DNA of 64,000 nucleotides, taken from assembly GCF_039888675.1 (NCBI RefSeq), contig NZ_JBDQQR010000004.1:186001-250000 (forward strand), given 5' to 3'. This DNA is from Mesorhizobium sp. CAU 1732 (GTDB lineage: Bacteria > Pseudomonadota > Alphaproteobacteria > Rhizobiales > Rhizobiaceae). Made by a program: the position numbers and the translations under genes. Shown here one piece after another: positions 53,372 through 61,969 of the stretch. The notes under the pieces were generated by a model that searched no databases, had not been told where the DNA came from, and worked only from the letters and a program-made list of their open reading frames with translations. Each line of letters begins with the position of its first letter. Position 1 is the first letter of the stretch.

Positions 53372-54886
53372 ATGGAAGACGAATACACTCTCGCAGTGCT
53401 GATCTGCGGTGCCGGCGCCGCCGGCCTCACACTTGCTATCGACCTTGCCCGGCGTGGCGTGGCGTTTCGCCTGATCGAGAGGATGGATCAGCCGTTCTCC
53501 GGCTCACGCGGGAAAGGCATCCAACCGCGAACCCAGGAAGTGTTTGAGGATCTGGGTATCATCGACCGGGTTGTCGCGGCAGGCGGCACCTATCCCCGGA
53601 TGCACGAGTATCAAAATGATGGCACCTATACCGAACGGGACGTCGCCGAGCGGGACGATCCAACGCCGGCAGAGCCTTATCACATGGCGCTGATGATCCC
53701 GCAGTTCCTGACAGAGCGGCTCATGCGCGAGCGGCTCGCGGAGTTCGGCCATCGCGTTGAATTCGGATACGAACTTGTCGGCTTCGAACAAGGCGAGGAC
53801 GGCGTTACTTCGCGCCTGGTGGGACCAGCCGGCGAAGAGGTCGTCCACAGCCGCTATCTTATTGGAGCAGACGGCGGCCGCAGCTTCGTGCGGGGGGCTC
53901 TCGACGTCGGTTTTCCCGGTAAGACTCTGGGCGTGCGGGCAATGGTGGCGGATGTCGCGCTGACCGGCCTCGACCGCGAGGCCTGGCACCAGTTCAACGG
54001 TGGCAACATGGAGCGAATGGTCTCGGTTTGCCCGCTCGCCGGAACCGATCTTTTCCAGATCCAGGCAATCATTCCACTGGAAGGCGAAGTGGACCTTTCG
54101 GCCGATGGAATCGAACGAATGATCGTCGAGCGAACCGCGCGCAATGTCGCGAAGATTCAATCGGTGACCTGGGCCTCGGCTTACTCCATGAATGCCCGCC
54201 TCGCCGACCGCTACCAGATTGGCCGCGTACTCCTCGTAGGTGACGCTGCCCACATCCATCCGCCGACCGGCGGCCAGGGCCTCAATACCAGCGTTCAGGA
54301 CGCCTATAATCTGGGGTGGAAGCTGGCTGCGGTACTCAGTGGCGCTCCGGATCGTCTGCTCGACAGCTATGAAAGCGAGCGGCGTCCGGTCGCGGAAGCG
54401 ATGCTCGGGCTTGCAGCCGGCCTTCTTGAGGCGGCAAGGCGTGGGGAGATGCGGCGCGGTCGCGAGGTGCACCAGTTAGACACCGGATATCCCGGGTCGC
54501 CGCTCGCTGCAAATTCGCCCGGACGCATGGGCGCGTTGCATGCCGGAGATCGCGCTCCCGATGCGCCGCTGCATGGTGCTGCCGGATGTTCCCGACGCCT
54601 CTTCGACTTGTTCACCGGCCCGCACTGGACGCTCATAGGTTTTGAGGCCGAGCACGCTATCACCAAGGGAAGAAATGGCCTGCACATTCACCAGGTTGGA
54701 GCCGGTTGCGAGCTACAGGACGTGGGTGGCCATTTCCGCGACGCATACGAACTGGTATCCGGCGAATGGGTGCTCGTTCGACCTGACGGCTATGTCGCCG
54801 CGATCGTAAGGCCAGATGAGGCCTCCGCGCTCCAAACACTTTTCGCCGAGGCGGGACTGACGGGCGTCGACGGATTGCCGCACTGA
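53372..54886 (+). CDS. FAD-dependent aromatic monooxygenase (class A, PheA/TfdB-like)
   Basis: This 504-residue flavoprotein hydroxylates aromatic substrates with NAD(P)H and oxygen. The start ATG 53372 follows GGAGG; a frame from 53297 is rejected. FAD binding: AVLICGAGAAGLTLAIDLAR at the N-terminus; YLIGADGGRSFVRGAL (the DG motif) near residue 155; VLLVGDAAHIHPPTGGQGLN near residue 290. The segment GSRGKGIQPRTQEVFEDLGI and the thioredoxin-like C-terminal domain are shared with phenol, pentachlorophenol and rifampicin monooxygenases. Substrate unknown; pairing with an exporter and MarR suggests detoxification. Confidence 0.9.
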   Translation: MEDEYTLAVLICGAGAAGLTLAIDLARRGVAFRLIERMDQPFSGSRGKGIQPRTQEVFEDLGIIDRVVAAGGTYPRMHEYQNDGTYTERDVAERDDPTPAEPYHMALMIPQFLTERLMRERLAEFGHRVEFGYELVGFEQGEDGVTSRLVGPAGEEVVHSRYLIGADGGRSFVRGALDVGFPGKTLGVRAMVADVALTGLDREAWHQFNGGNMERMVSVCPLAGTDLFQIQAIIPLEGEVDLSADGIERMIVERTARNVAKIQSVTWASAYSMNARLADRYQIGRVLLVGDAAHIHPPTGGQGLNTSVQDAYNLGWKLAAVLSGAPDRLLDSYESERRPVAEAMLGLAAGLLEAARRGEMRRGREVHQLDTGYPGSPLAANSPGRMGALHAGDRAPDAPLHGAAGCSRRLFDLFTGPHWTLIGFEAEHAITKGRNGLHIHQVGAGCELQDVGGHFRDAYELVSGEWVLVRPDGYVAAIVRPDEASALQTLFAEAGLTGVDGLPH

Positions 54887-55175
54887 GTTGTCGAACGACG
54901 ATGGCAGCCCTCCGTGGTCAGGACTGTTGCCGATCACCGTCGAGCACGCCAATGAGATGGGCACATCGGAATTGCATTGAACCAGCATCATGTTGGCGGC
55001 CACCGCGCCGACCACGGACCGAAGCTTGCACCCGGGATGATCTCACACGAAGGCCCATGTGACAGCAAAATGACTCAGAGTGCAAAATTGATGAAGACCG
55101 CATACCCTTCCGCCCGACCATCAAGCTGGGCGTCACTATTGCAACGCCAGGAGAGATCGTCAGGAGACTGAACAC

Positions 55176-55436
55176 ATGACGCAGACCCAACGCTACAAAT
55201 ATCCGCTGCAACTGCCGCAGTCGCTCAAAGAGACGGCGGCGCGTCTTGCCATGGAGGACGGCGTTTCGCTCAATCAGTGGATCGTGTCGGCGGTCGCGCA
55301 GAAGATCGGTGCGGTGGAGACAGCCGCCGACTTTCTCAAGGCGCGCGCTGGCACGGCGAAGCGCGGCGACCTGACGCGACTTCTGGACCGGGCACCGGAC
55401 GCGCCGCCGATGCCGAAGGATGCCATCAAGGACTGA
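55176..55436 (+). CDS. HicB-like ribbon-helix-helix protein, 86 residues
   Basis: A small protein with a C-terminal-style helix pair (QLPQSLKETAARLAMEDGVS, LNQWIVSAVAQKIGAVETAA) typical of HicB-type ribbon-helix-helix antitoxins. AGGAG lies about ten bases upstream of the ATG. No HicA toxin is adjacent; instead the start of a serine recombinase gene follows after 19 bp. In rhizobial islands this gene is often placed directly before such a recombinase and may control it (inference from general pattern). Confidence 0.7.
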   Translation: MTQTQRYKYPLQLPQSLKETAARLAMEDGVSLNQWIVSAVAQKIGAVETAADFLKARAGTAKRGDLTRLLDRAPDAPPMPKDAIKD

Positions 55437-55455
55437 CCGAACGGAGGCCACCGCC

Positions 55456-55541
55456 ATGACCCGCGCAGCCTTTTACGCCCGTTATTCGTCCGACAACCAG
55501 CGCGAGGCGTCGATCGAGGATCAGTTCCTGCTTTGCCGGGA
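55456..55541 (+). pseudogene. Serine recombinase 5' fragment (direct repeat copy 1)
   Basis: The ATG at 55456 begins MTRAAFYARYSSDNQREASI, then EDQFLLCRE: the first ~30 residues of a large serine recombinase including the catalytic serine region (YARYSSDNQ). The frame then enters unrelated DNA. The same sequence, with few changes, recurs at 60664. Confidence 0.8.
55456..55541 (+). repeat. Direct repeat, copy 1, flanking the 55-61 kb island
   Basis: About 85 bp of recombinase 5' sequence are nearly identical to 60664-60747; both copies are in the same orientation. They bracket the nuclease/ATPase pair and vapBC. Confidence 0.8.
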
Positions 55542-55544
55542 ACA

Positions 55545-55760
55545 ACCGCATGCCCGTTTACGTCATTGATCGCCTTGAAATGATCGAGATCAATGACGGC
55601 CAATGTGGCGAAGCCTTCGGCTCGAAGCTGCGCGAACTGTCCCTCGATCGCCCGCCGGTTGAGCAATCCCGTCAATGGGTCCGTTTCGGAAAGCCGTTCA
55701 AGCAGATCGGCTTCGGTGCGTGCGCGATCTCGCTCGCGCTTCATCGTCACGAAGCGGTCC
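55545..55760 (-). pseudogene. GGDEF (diguanylate cyclase) domain fragment
   Basis: The minus strand encodes ERDRARTEADLLERLSETDP, then LTGLLNRRAIEGQFAQLRAE and LAVIDLDHFKAINDVNGHA: the first half of a GGDEF domain. The sequence breaks off exactly before the GGDEF motif, where the recombinase fragment begins. It is therefore a translocated piece, not a gene. Confidence 0.75.
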
Positions 55761-55764
55761 GCCG

Positions 55765-56107
55765 GGCGGCCGCATTCGCGAGAGGATCGACCTCCACCTG
55801 CGCGGCTACGATACGACGAGCGAATCCAGCGGCGTTTTCGTCTGGAAGAAAGGGCACATAACGTATGTGCTGCCATACCGACCTTCTGCGACTGAACAGG
55901 CGCGGCGCGCGATCGCCGACATTCCCCTTGCCGAGCTCACATCGGTCGCCATCGACAATCACGATCTACTCGACAAGCCAGATCCGGCTCGTGACATGGC
56001 CGACTTCTGGGGGTTAAAGCGCTTGCCGCGACCGCGAGAGCAAAGCTCGACGAGGCAATCGCCCGCGCTCGCGTTCACATGGCAATGCAGGATAGAACTC
56101 CCTGATG
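55765..56107 (+). pseudogene. C-terminal remnant of a DUF3320-type (helicase-associated) protein
   Basis: A plus-strand frame reads RIRERIDLHLRGYDTTSESS, GVFVWKKGHITYVLPYRPSA and RRAIADIPLAELTSVAIDNH. This pattern resembles the DUF3320 region at the end of very large DUF4011/DUF3320 helicase-like proteins. After FWGLKRL the natural continuation (ALAATARAKLDEAIARARVH) is one frame away, so it is also frameshifted. The frame ends at a TGA touching the start of the exonuclease gene, so the original gene was the upstream partner of that operon. Confidence 0.55.
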
Positions 56108-57232
56108 ACCTTCCGATTCTTACATTCAAGCGACTTGCATCTCGGCAAGCGCTTCGGGCAGTTCTCAGGCGACCTGCCCGCCAAGCTGCGCGAGGCCCGG
56201 CACGCGGCGATCGGCAGACTTGGCGAGCATGCGCGGGCCAAGGGTGCATCGACGATCCTGCTTGCCGGCGACACGTTCGACACCGAGACCCCTGCGCCGG
56301 AAGTGCGGCGACAGGCGCTTGCCGAGATGCGTCATCATGCGCCCATCCGCTGGGTGATCCTGCCGGGCAACCACGACTCATTGCAGGCCGCGCAACTCTG
56401 GTCGACGCTGCGCGCCGAGGCACCTGAGAACGTGACGCTTGCTGTCGAGGTGACGCCACTCGACCTTGCGCCCGGCGTCACGCTATTGCCAGCGCCCTGT
56501 ACGACGCGGCGGCCGGGGCGGGATCTCTCCGAGTGGATGGACGGCGCGGTCACGGGCGACGGGACGATCCGCATCGGCCTCGCCCATGGCGCGGTTCGGA
56601 GTTTTTCCGAAGAAGACAACGGGCTCGATGTGATCGCGCCGGATCGCGCTCGTCGCGCCGGTCTCTCCTACCTCGCGCTCGGCGATTGGCACGGCGGCGT
56701 CGAGATCGATCAGCGCACACGCTATAGCGGCACCCCGGAGCCCGACCGCTTCAAACACGATCGGCCGGGCGAGGCGTTGCTTGTGTCGCTCGACGGATCG
56801 TCGGCGCTTCCGCAAGTAACCCCGCTCGAGACGGGCAGTTTCTCCTGGCGCACTCTGGCGTTCGATCTCCTCGACGGTGACGATGCCGTTGCGCGCATGG
56901 AAGCACTCCTTCCTGAAGCTCGGCTGAGGCGGCAGGCGCTGGTCACAATCGTTGCCGGCGGCCGGGCACGCCTTCAAGCTCGCACCGCGCTGGCATCCGC
57001 GGTCGAGAATGCGCGGCCTGACTTCGCCGAACTTGAATTCGACGATAAGGCGCTGGTCACCGAATGCGAGGCTGGAGACCTCGACGCCATCGACCGGGCG
57101 GGCGCGCTGCGCGAGGCAGCCGACGCGCTGCTTGCCGAGGCAGACGATGTGGCCCGCTCTGCTGAGGAGCGGGAAATCTCACGGACGGCATTGGGCCGGC
57201 TCTATGCCTATGCACAGACGGTCGCCCCATGA
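56105..57232 (+). CDS. SbcD/Mre11-like DNA repair exonuclease
   Basis: A 375-residue calcineurin-like phosphoesterase. The metal motifs are FLHSSDLHLGKRFG (residues ~4-17), LLAGDTFD, VILPGNHDSL, LAHG and LGDWHGG. Members of this family are manganese-dependent nucleases working with an SbcC/Rad50-type ATPase. Its start touches the end of the DUF3320 remnant, and it overlaps the ATPase by four bases, so an operon of three genes is implied. It is closer in layout to the YhaO-like branch than to housekeeping SbcD. Confidence 0.88.
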   Translation: MTFRFLHSSDLHLGKRFGQFSGDLPAKLREARHAAIGRLGEHARAKGASTILLAGDTFDTETPAPEVRRQALAEMRHHAPIRWVILPGNHDSLQAAQLWSTLRAEAPENVTLAVEVTPLDLAPGVTLLPAPCTTRRPGRDLSEWMDGAVTGDGTIRIGLAHGAVRSFSEEDNGLDVIAPDRARRAGLSYLALGDWHGGVEIDQRTRYSGTPEPDRFKHDRPGEALLVSLDGSSALPQVTPLETGSFSWRTLAFDLLDGDDAVARMEALLPEARLRRQALVTIVAGGRARLQARTALASAVENARPDFAELEFDDKALVTECEAGDLDAIDRAGALREAADALLAEADDVARSAEEREISRTALGRLYAYAQTVAP

Positions 57233-59856
57233 AGATCTCGGCCCTGCGTCTGTTCAACGTGAAGCGGTTCGCCAGACGCGGCGTCGCCATCGAAGGCATC
57301 GGTGACGGCGTGAACGTGCTCTGTGCAGTCAACGAATTCGGCAAGTCGACCAGTTTCGAGGCCCTGCACGCGCTGTTCTTCCAGCCCCATTCGAGCACCG
57401 CAGGCGATGTCAGGAATCTGCGGCCCTACAGCGGCGGAAATCCGCTGGTCGAAACAGATATCTCGACGGAGGCGGGCGCGTTTCGCATCACCAAGCAGTT
57501 TTATGGCAGGGGCTCCGCACGCGTCATAGATATCGCGAACGGCCGACTGGTAGCGCAGGCCGACGAAGCCGAGAACTTCATCGCCGGCCTTGTACGGGGC
57601 GGAACAGCCGGACCGGCCGGCCTGCTGTGGGTGCGCCAGGGCGTGACCGGCATCGAGAGGCGCAACAAGTCCGAGGAAGAGGGCGAGACGAAGGTTCGTA
57701 CAAGCCTGCTCCAATCGGTGCAAGGCGAGGTCGAGGCTGTCACCGGCGGGCGCCGTATGTCCGAGATAATGGCCGCCATCGAAGAGGCGCTGGGCCGGCT
57801 CGTCACGCCGACCGGACGCCCCAAGACTGGAGAACGCTATGCCGCAGCATCCGACGAGCGCGACAGGCTTGAAGAGCAGGAGAGCAAGCTCGGCGGCGAG
57901 GTAAAGACCCTTCGCGAGGCGCTCGACAAACGTGCAGCGTCGGCAAAGCGGCTTGCCGGACTCGACCGCACCGAGGATCGCGAAGAGCGGAGAAAGGCCA
58001 TCGAAGCGGCACAGGCAACCTTCGATGCAGCGAAGAGCCGATCTGAGACGCTTCGTGCGGCAGAAGCGGAACTCGGACTCCTTCGGGAGCAGCGGGATAA
58101 TGCGCACCGTGAGCACAATGATTTCGGGACCGCGCTCGAAAGGGCGTCCAGTATCAAGATCAAGCTCGGCGAGGCCGAACGCCGGCGCGTGGGAGCGCTT
58201 GCGAACCGCGATGCGGTTGCTGCCGCGGCAGCGAGGGCACATGCGGATATCGAGATTGCGGAAACGGAGGAACAGGAAGCACGCGCTCTCCTGGCTCGCC
58301 TGAATGCCGCGCTGACTGCGCGCGAAGCCGCTGAGCGGTTGGCCAGCCTGGAGCAGAAGCTGGAAGCGGCCGAGACTATCCGCGCGCAAATCGAGGCGGA
58401 AGAGGCAGAGCTGGCACTGTTGAGACTGCCTGAAAAAGCCGTGACGGAACTCGAAGCGCTCGAGGTCGAGATCGCCAAGCTCAAGGCGGTCGCCGAGGCT
58501 GACCGTCCTCTTGTTGCAATCGCCTACGAGCCGCAGGCGCCGGCCGTCCGCCTCGACGGCGAGTCGCTGAAGGACGGCGAACCGCGCAGCTATGGCGGGC
58601 AAGCGGAGCTGGCGATCCCTGGTGTTGGTCTGGTCACGCTAAGATCCAGCCGTCCGGCCGGCGGCGATGAGCAGTTGCGGCAGTCGGAGGAACAACGCCG
58701 CATGCTCCTTGCTTCAATGGGCGTCAACGACCTTGCGGCCGCGCGCAAGAGACAGGTGGAAGCGCAGCGCAAGGAGGGCGATCTGCGCGAGAAGAGGACG
58801 CGCCTGTCGATGCTCACGCCGGACGGGTTGCCGCAACTTCGGGAAGACGTGGCGGCGCATCGGGCGATGACAGGCGACGTGCTCGAACTGAAGGAAGATC
58901 CATCCAAAGTTCGAGCCGCGCATGAGGCGGCTGAGACAAGGCGGCTGGCCGCGCGGCAGGCTTGGCGTGCAGTCGAGCCGATGCAGACGGCCGCCGCCGA
59001 TGCGGTCGTCGCGGCACAAACTGCCTTTGCCGGGGTGGACGCCGAGCGGACACAGGTGGAGGCTACACTCGGGCCGGAGGCAACGCGCGTCGAACGCGAA
59101 GGTCGGATGGCCGCGCGGTTGGCGGACCTCGACACCCGGCTGGCAGAGCAGCAGGCGGCCGTCGAGCAATTGCAGAAGGAAGTCATCGATCTCGCTTCGG
59201 CCGAGGCGACACTGCGCCGTTTCCGCTCCGTCGCAGAGGCGGCTGAGAAGGAGATGAGCAATTTGCGGGAGGAGATCGCCGGCCTCACCGCTGAAATACG
59301 AGCCCGCTCGGAAGATGCGGTCGAGGAGAGATGGCGCGAGACTGTCGACGCCCTCGCGGCGGCAAATATACGCGTTGCGGGCTACGAGAAGGAGGTCGCG
59401 GTGCTGCAGCGGCTTCGTTCCTCCCTGGAGACCGCGAGGAGACAGGCGCGCGAGACGTATCTCCTGCCGGTGATGTCCGAACTGCGGCCACTGCTCGGGC
59501 TGCTCTTCGACGACGTCTCGATCACATTCGACGACAAGACACTCTTGCCACACAAGATATTGCGCAATGGCCAGGAAGAGGATGTCGAGCGCCTCAGCGG
59601 CGGGATGAGGGAGCAGCTTTCCGTGCTGACGCGGCTCGCCTTCGCACGCCTCCTGGCGAAGGATGGCCGCCCGGCGCCGGTGATCTTGGATGACGCCCTG
59701 GTTTATTCCGACGACGACCGCATCGAGAAGATGTTCGACGCGCTGCACCGCCAGGCGCGCGAGCAGCAGATCATCGTCTTCTCGTGCCGCCAGCGTGCAT
59801 TCCAGAAACTCGGCGGGACCGTATTGCAGATGTCAGACTGGGCGCCTGACGAGTAA
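57229..59856 (+). CDS. SbcC/YhaN-like ATPase with long coiled coil
   Basis: This 875-residue SMC-related ATPase starts MKISALRLFNVKRFARRGVA. The P-loop is in LCAVNEFGKSTSFEALHALF. Two long coiled-coil arms follow (about residues 195-430 and 560-770) around a central globular part. The C-terminal lobe carries the signature ERLSGGMREQLSVLTRLAFA and Walker B PAPVILDDALVYSDDDR. The P-loop has Phe where relatives have Ala or Asn-type residues, but the GKS/T core is intact. It should form a complex with the exonuclease; such pairs trim or cut DNA ends and some serve in defence against phage or plasmids. Confidence 0.88.
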   Translation: MKISALRLFNVKRFARRGVAIEGIGDGVNVLCAVNEFGKSTSFEALHALFFQPHSSTAGDVRNLRPYSGGNPLVETDISTEAGAFRITKQFYGRGSARVIDIANGRLVAQADEAENFIAGLVRGGTAGPAGLLWVRQGVTGIERRNKSEEEGETKVRTSLLQSVQGEVEAVTGGRRMSEIMAAIEEALGRLVTPTGRPKTGERYAAASDERDRLEEQESKLGGEVKTLREALDKRAASAKRLAGLDRTEDREERRKAIEAAQATFDAAKSRSETLRAAEAELGLLREQRDNAHREHNDFGTALERASSIKIKLGEAERRRVGALANRDAVAAAAARAHADIEIAETEEQEARALLARLNAALTAREAAERLASLEQKLEAAETIRAQIEAEEAELALLRLPEKAVTELEALEVEIAKLKAVAEADRPLVAIAYEPQAPAVRLDGESLKDGEPRSYGGQAELAIPGVGLVTLRSSRPAGGDEQLRQSEEQRRMLLASMGVNDLAAARKRQVEAQRKEGDLREKRTRLSMLTPDGLPQLREDVAAHRAMTGDVLELKEDPSKVRAAHEAAETRRLAARQAWRAVEPMQTAAADAVVAAQTAFAGVDAERTQVEATLGPEATRVEREGRMAARLADLDTRLAEQQAAVEQLQKEVIDLASAEATLRRFRSVAEAAEKEMSNLREEIAGLTAEIRARSEDAVEERWRETVDALAAANIRVAGYEKEVAVLQRLRSSLETARRQARETYLLPVMSELRPLLGLLFDDVSITFDDKTLLPHKILRNGQEEDVERLSGGMREQLSVLTRLAFARLLAKDGRPAPVILDDALVYSDDDRIEKMFDALHRQAREQQIIVFSCRQRAFQKLGGTVLQMSDWAPDE

Positions 59857-59923
59857 GCTTGGAGAACCGCTGGAGCAGCCGCGATCCAGATCATTTGGTT
59901 GAAGGATCACAATGAAGATGTTA

Positions 59924-59942
59924 TCTAGATTATTGATCTAGA
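59924..59942. promoter_or_regulatory. Inverted repeat upstream of vapBC
   Basis: TCTAGAT and ATCTAGA are perfect 7-bp arms with a 5-bp spacer, ending 11 bp before the vapB start and overlapping the ribosome site region. It is the likely autoregulatory VapBC operator. Confidence 0.6.
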
Positions 59943-59953
59943 AGGAGGCTGAT

Positions 59954-60226
59954 ATGGCCTTGAGCATCAAGACCGAAGAAGCGGATCGGCTGGCCCGCGA
60001 GTTGTCCCGCCTGACTGGCGAAACCATGACGGACGCCATCACCCAGGCAATGCGCGAGCGGCTGGAAAGATTGCGCGTCGAGCAGGAAGCGCAAAGCGAC
60101 TACGTTTCGCGCATGAAGGCTTTCGTTCGCGCACGCGCCGGCCGCTATGACCGTCGCCCGGTCACGAAACAGGAGTGGGATGAAGCGGTCGGCGACACGC
60201 CTGAGGAGCTTGGTTTCCCGCGATGA
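59954..60226 (+). CDS. vapB: VapB-type antitoxin (PSK family)
   Basis: A 90-residue antitoxin. The N-terminal DNA-binding part reads [20 protein letters not shown] and [20 protein letters not shown]. The C-terminal arm ([20 protein letters not shown]) would wrap around the toxin. GAAGGAGG precedes the ATG. It overlaps the toxin gene by four bases. Confidence 0.9.
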   Translation: MALSIKTEEADRLARELSRLTGETMTDAITQAMRERLERLRVEQEAQSDYVSRMKAFVRARAGRYDRRPVTKQEWDEAVGDTPEELGFPR

Positions 60227-60636
60227 TGATCGTCGATGCGTCCGCCATCATCGCGATCATGTTCGAGGAGGCGGAAGCGGCTGATTGCATGGCCGCTTTC
60301 CGAACGGACACTTCGCGTCTCATCTCGGCGGTGAACTATGTCGAGGCCGGCACTGTCATGGCAGGCAGGATCAAGGACGGGGACCGGCACGAAGCGATTG
60401 CCGACCTGGATGCATTTCTGTCCGACTTCCGCATCGCGATCGCTCCTACGGATGAGAACCTCGCGCGTACCGCCGTCAGGGCGCGTCTGGACTATGGCAA
60501 GGGGTTTGGCACGCGGGGCGGCCTGAACCTCGGCGACTGCTTCGCTTATGCCCTCGCCAAACGGCATTCGGCCCCGCTTCTGTATGTGGGCGACGACTTT
60601 GCGCTCACCGATGTTCAGCCCGCATTGTCGCGGTAG
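60223..60636 (+). CDS. vapC: VapC-type PIN-domain ribonuclease toxin
   Basis: This 137-residue PIN protein keeps all acidic active-site residues: [16 protein letters not shown] (Asp), [12 protein letters not shown] (Glu), [15 protein letters not shown] (Asp) and [12 protein letters not shown] (Asp). It is predicted to cleave tRNA or other RNA when free of VapB. The module is complete and is the only intact toxin-antitoxin pair in the window. Confidence 0.93.
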   Translation: MMIVDASAIIAIMFEEAEAADCMAAFRTDTSRLISAVNYVEAGTVMAGRIKDGDRHEAIADLDAFLSDFRIAIAPTDENLARTAVRARLDYGKGFGTRGGLNLGDCFAYALAKRHSAPLLYVGDDFALTDVQPALSR

Positions 60637-60663
60637 CTGGCCGACGAAAAAAGGACTGAACTC

Positions 60664-60747
60664 ATGACCCGCGCTGCACTATGCCCGTTTTTCGTCCGAC
60701 AACCAGCGCGAGGCGTCGATCGAGGATCAGTTCCGGCTGTGTCGCGA
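60664..60747 (+). repeat. Direct repeat, copy 2, flanking the 55-61 kb island
   Basis: This matches 55456-55541 in sequence and orientation. A run of differences near 60675-60690 includes the frameshifting deletion. Confidence 0.8.
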
Positions 60748-61310
60748 ATACGCGCAGCCGGAGCGATGGGAGATCGTCGGTTCTTATGAGGACGCGGCCA
60801 TATCGGGATCAAGCACGGTCCTGCGACCGGGTATCCAGTGGCTGGTGCGCGATCCCCAGCATGGCGCGTTCAACATTCTCCTAGCCGATGCGCTGGACCG
60901 GATCAGCCGCGACCAGGCGGACGTGGCGACGCTCTACAAGCATCTGAAATTCGCGGGCGTCACTATCGTCACTTTGGCCGAAGGTGAGATCAGCGAACTG
61001 CATGTCGGCCTGAAAGGCACGATGAACGCGTTGTTCCTTAAAGACCTTGCCGACAAGACGCGGCGCGGCCTGCGGGGCAGGGTGGAGAAGGGCAAAGCTG
61101 GGGGAGGGCTGTGCTACGGCTACCGCGTCATAAAGAAGTTCGACGCCGAGGGCGAGCCGATCCGGGGCGACCGGGAGATTGTCCTCGAAGAAGCGGAGGT
61201 CGTGCGCCGCATCTTCCGCGAGTTCGCGTCCGGCAAGAGCCCGAGGGCCATCGCCGTTGATCTGAACAGGGAGGGTATTCCCGGCCCGCTCGGCCGGGCA
61301 TGGGGCGACG
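60664..61310 (+). pseudogene. Serine recombinase, frameshifted near the start and truncated
   Basis: From ATG 60664 the first residues are MTRAA, then a base is missing near 60679 (ACTATGCC for an expected CTNTATGCC). In the other frame the protein continues SSDNQREASIEDQFRLCREY, ILLADALDRISRDQADVATL, KGTMNALFLKDLADKTRRGL and GGGLCYGYRV. It runs to GRAWGD at about 61308, about 210 of ~550 residues. The resolvase domain and the start of the recombinase domain are present; the DNA-binding end has been lost at the junction with an IS110 fragment. Confidence 0.8.
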
Positions 61311-61470
61311 ATGGTAGGCGCCGGTCGCCTCGAAGACGATCCGGACAGGCGCCACACCCTGGTTCGACATCCAGCGCAGAAGCGCCTTCAGGCCGGGCTT
61401 GTCGTTGGTGAACTGCCGCGTATCGGCAAGCGCGCCAGAACCGAGACTCCTTCATGCTCACGGTTTGCCA
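61310..61470 (-). pseudogene. IS110-family transposase N-terminal fragment
   Basis: The minus strand encodes RLADTRQFTNDKPGLKALLR, then WMSNQGVAPVRIVFEATGAY and HRR. That is the beginning of an IS110 transposase (the DEDD region FEATGAYHR). The coding sequence stops at about 61310, precisely where the recombinase fragment ends, so the two are fused tail to tail. Confidence 0.65.
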
Positions 61471-61570
61471 TTACAGCTCGTCATTTTTCATTCGATGGCG
61501 GGATTTTTGCGTTTGCTGCGACCTTCTTGCTACATTGCACATTTTCGCCGTATTTGGTCAAACTGAGCGA

Positions 61571-61969
61571 ATGAACGCGCACGAGTTAGAGCCCCTTTTG
61601 GTTGAGTTGGTGCTTCGAGGAACAGACGCAGCGACCACCAGCCTTGCAAGCATTCTCGATGCCCTTGCGACAAAGACCGGGGGCGTCATTGAGTTTGATA
61701 TTAGGGTCGACCACGACACGCAGATTCAGCGGCTTGCCAGCGTTATGTTTGCTGAGAGGCAGCGGGTTATCCTGGCGCTGTCGACTGATGGACAGCAAAT
61801 CGTCCAAGCGCAGGTGGCGGATGCAGTGGACAGCGATTTCTTCCGCCCACTAGCCCTCTGGTTCGCACTGCCCATGAGGGAAAAGCCGCACGTCAATGTC
61901 GATGCAGCGGCCGCCTTGCTCCTGGGAGCCCTTCGAAGCAATGGCCAACTGCCAACTCTCATTGGTTAG
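61571..61969 (+). CDS. Hypothetical protein, 132 residues
   Basis: The chosen start is ATG 61571 (MNAHELEPLLVELVLRGTDA), eliminating a poor N-terminal extension from 61454. The product has alternating helices and strands (GGVIEFDIRVDHDTQIQRLA, RVILALSTDGQQIVQAQVAD) and no membrane span. I do not recognise a family. It stands alone after the island. Confidence 0.5.
   Translation: MNAHELEPLLVELVLRGTDAATTSLASILDALATKTGGVIEFDIRVDHDTQIQRLASVMFAERQRVILALSTDGQQIVQAQVADAVDSDFFRPLALWFALPMREKPHVNVDAAAALLLGALRSNGQLPTLIG

Noticed and set aside
57208..58602. 464-codon minus-strand frame inside the SbcC-like gene
   Set aside because: No domain is recognised, and the plus frame has a clear P-loop, signature and Walker B.
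56105..59856. Housekeeping sbcDC assignment
   Set aside because: Lengths (375 and 875 residues), the YhaO/YhaN-like layout, the DUF3320 remnant upstream and the island setting differ from the chromosomal sbcDC pair, so the gene symbols were withheld.
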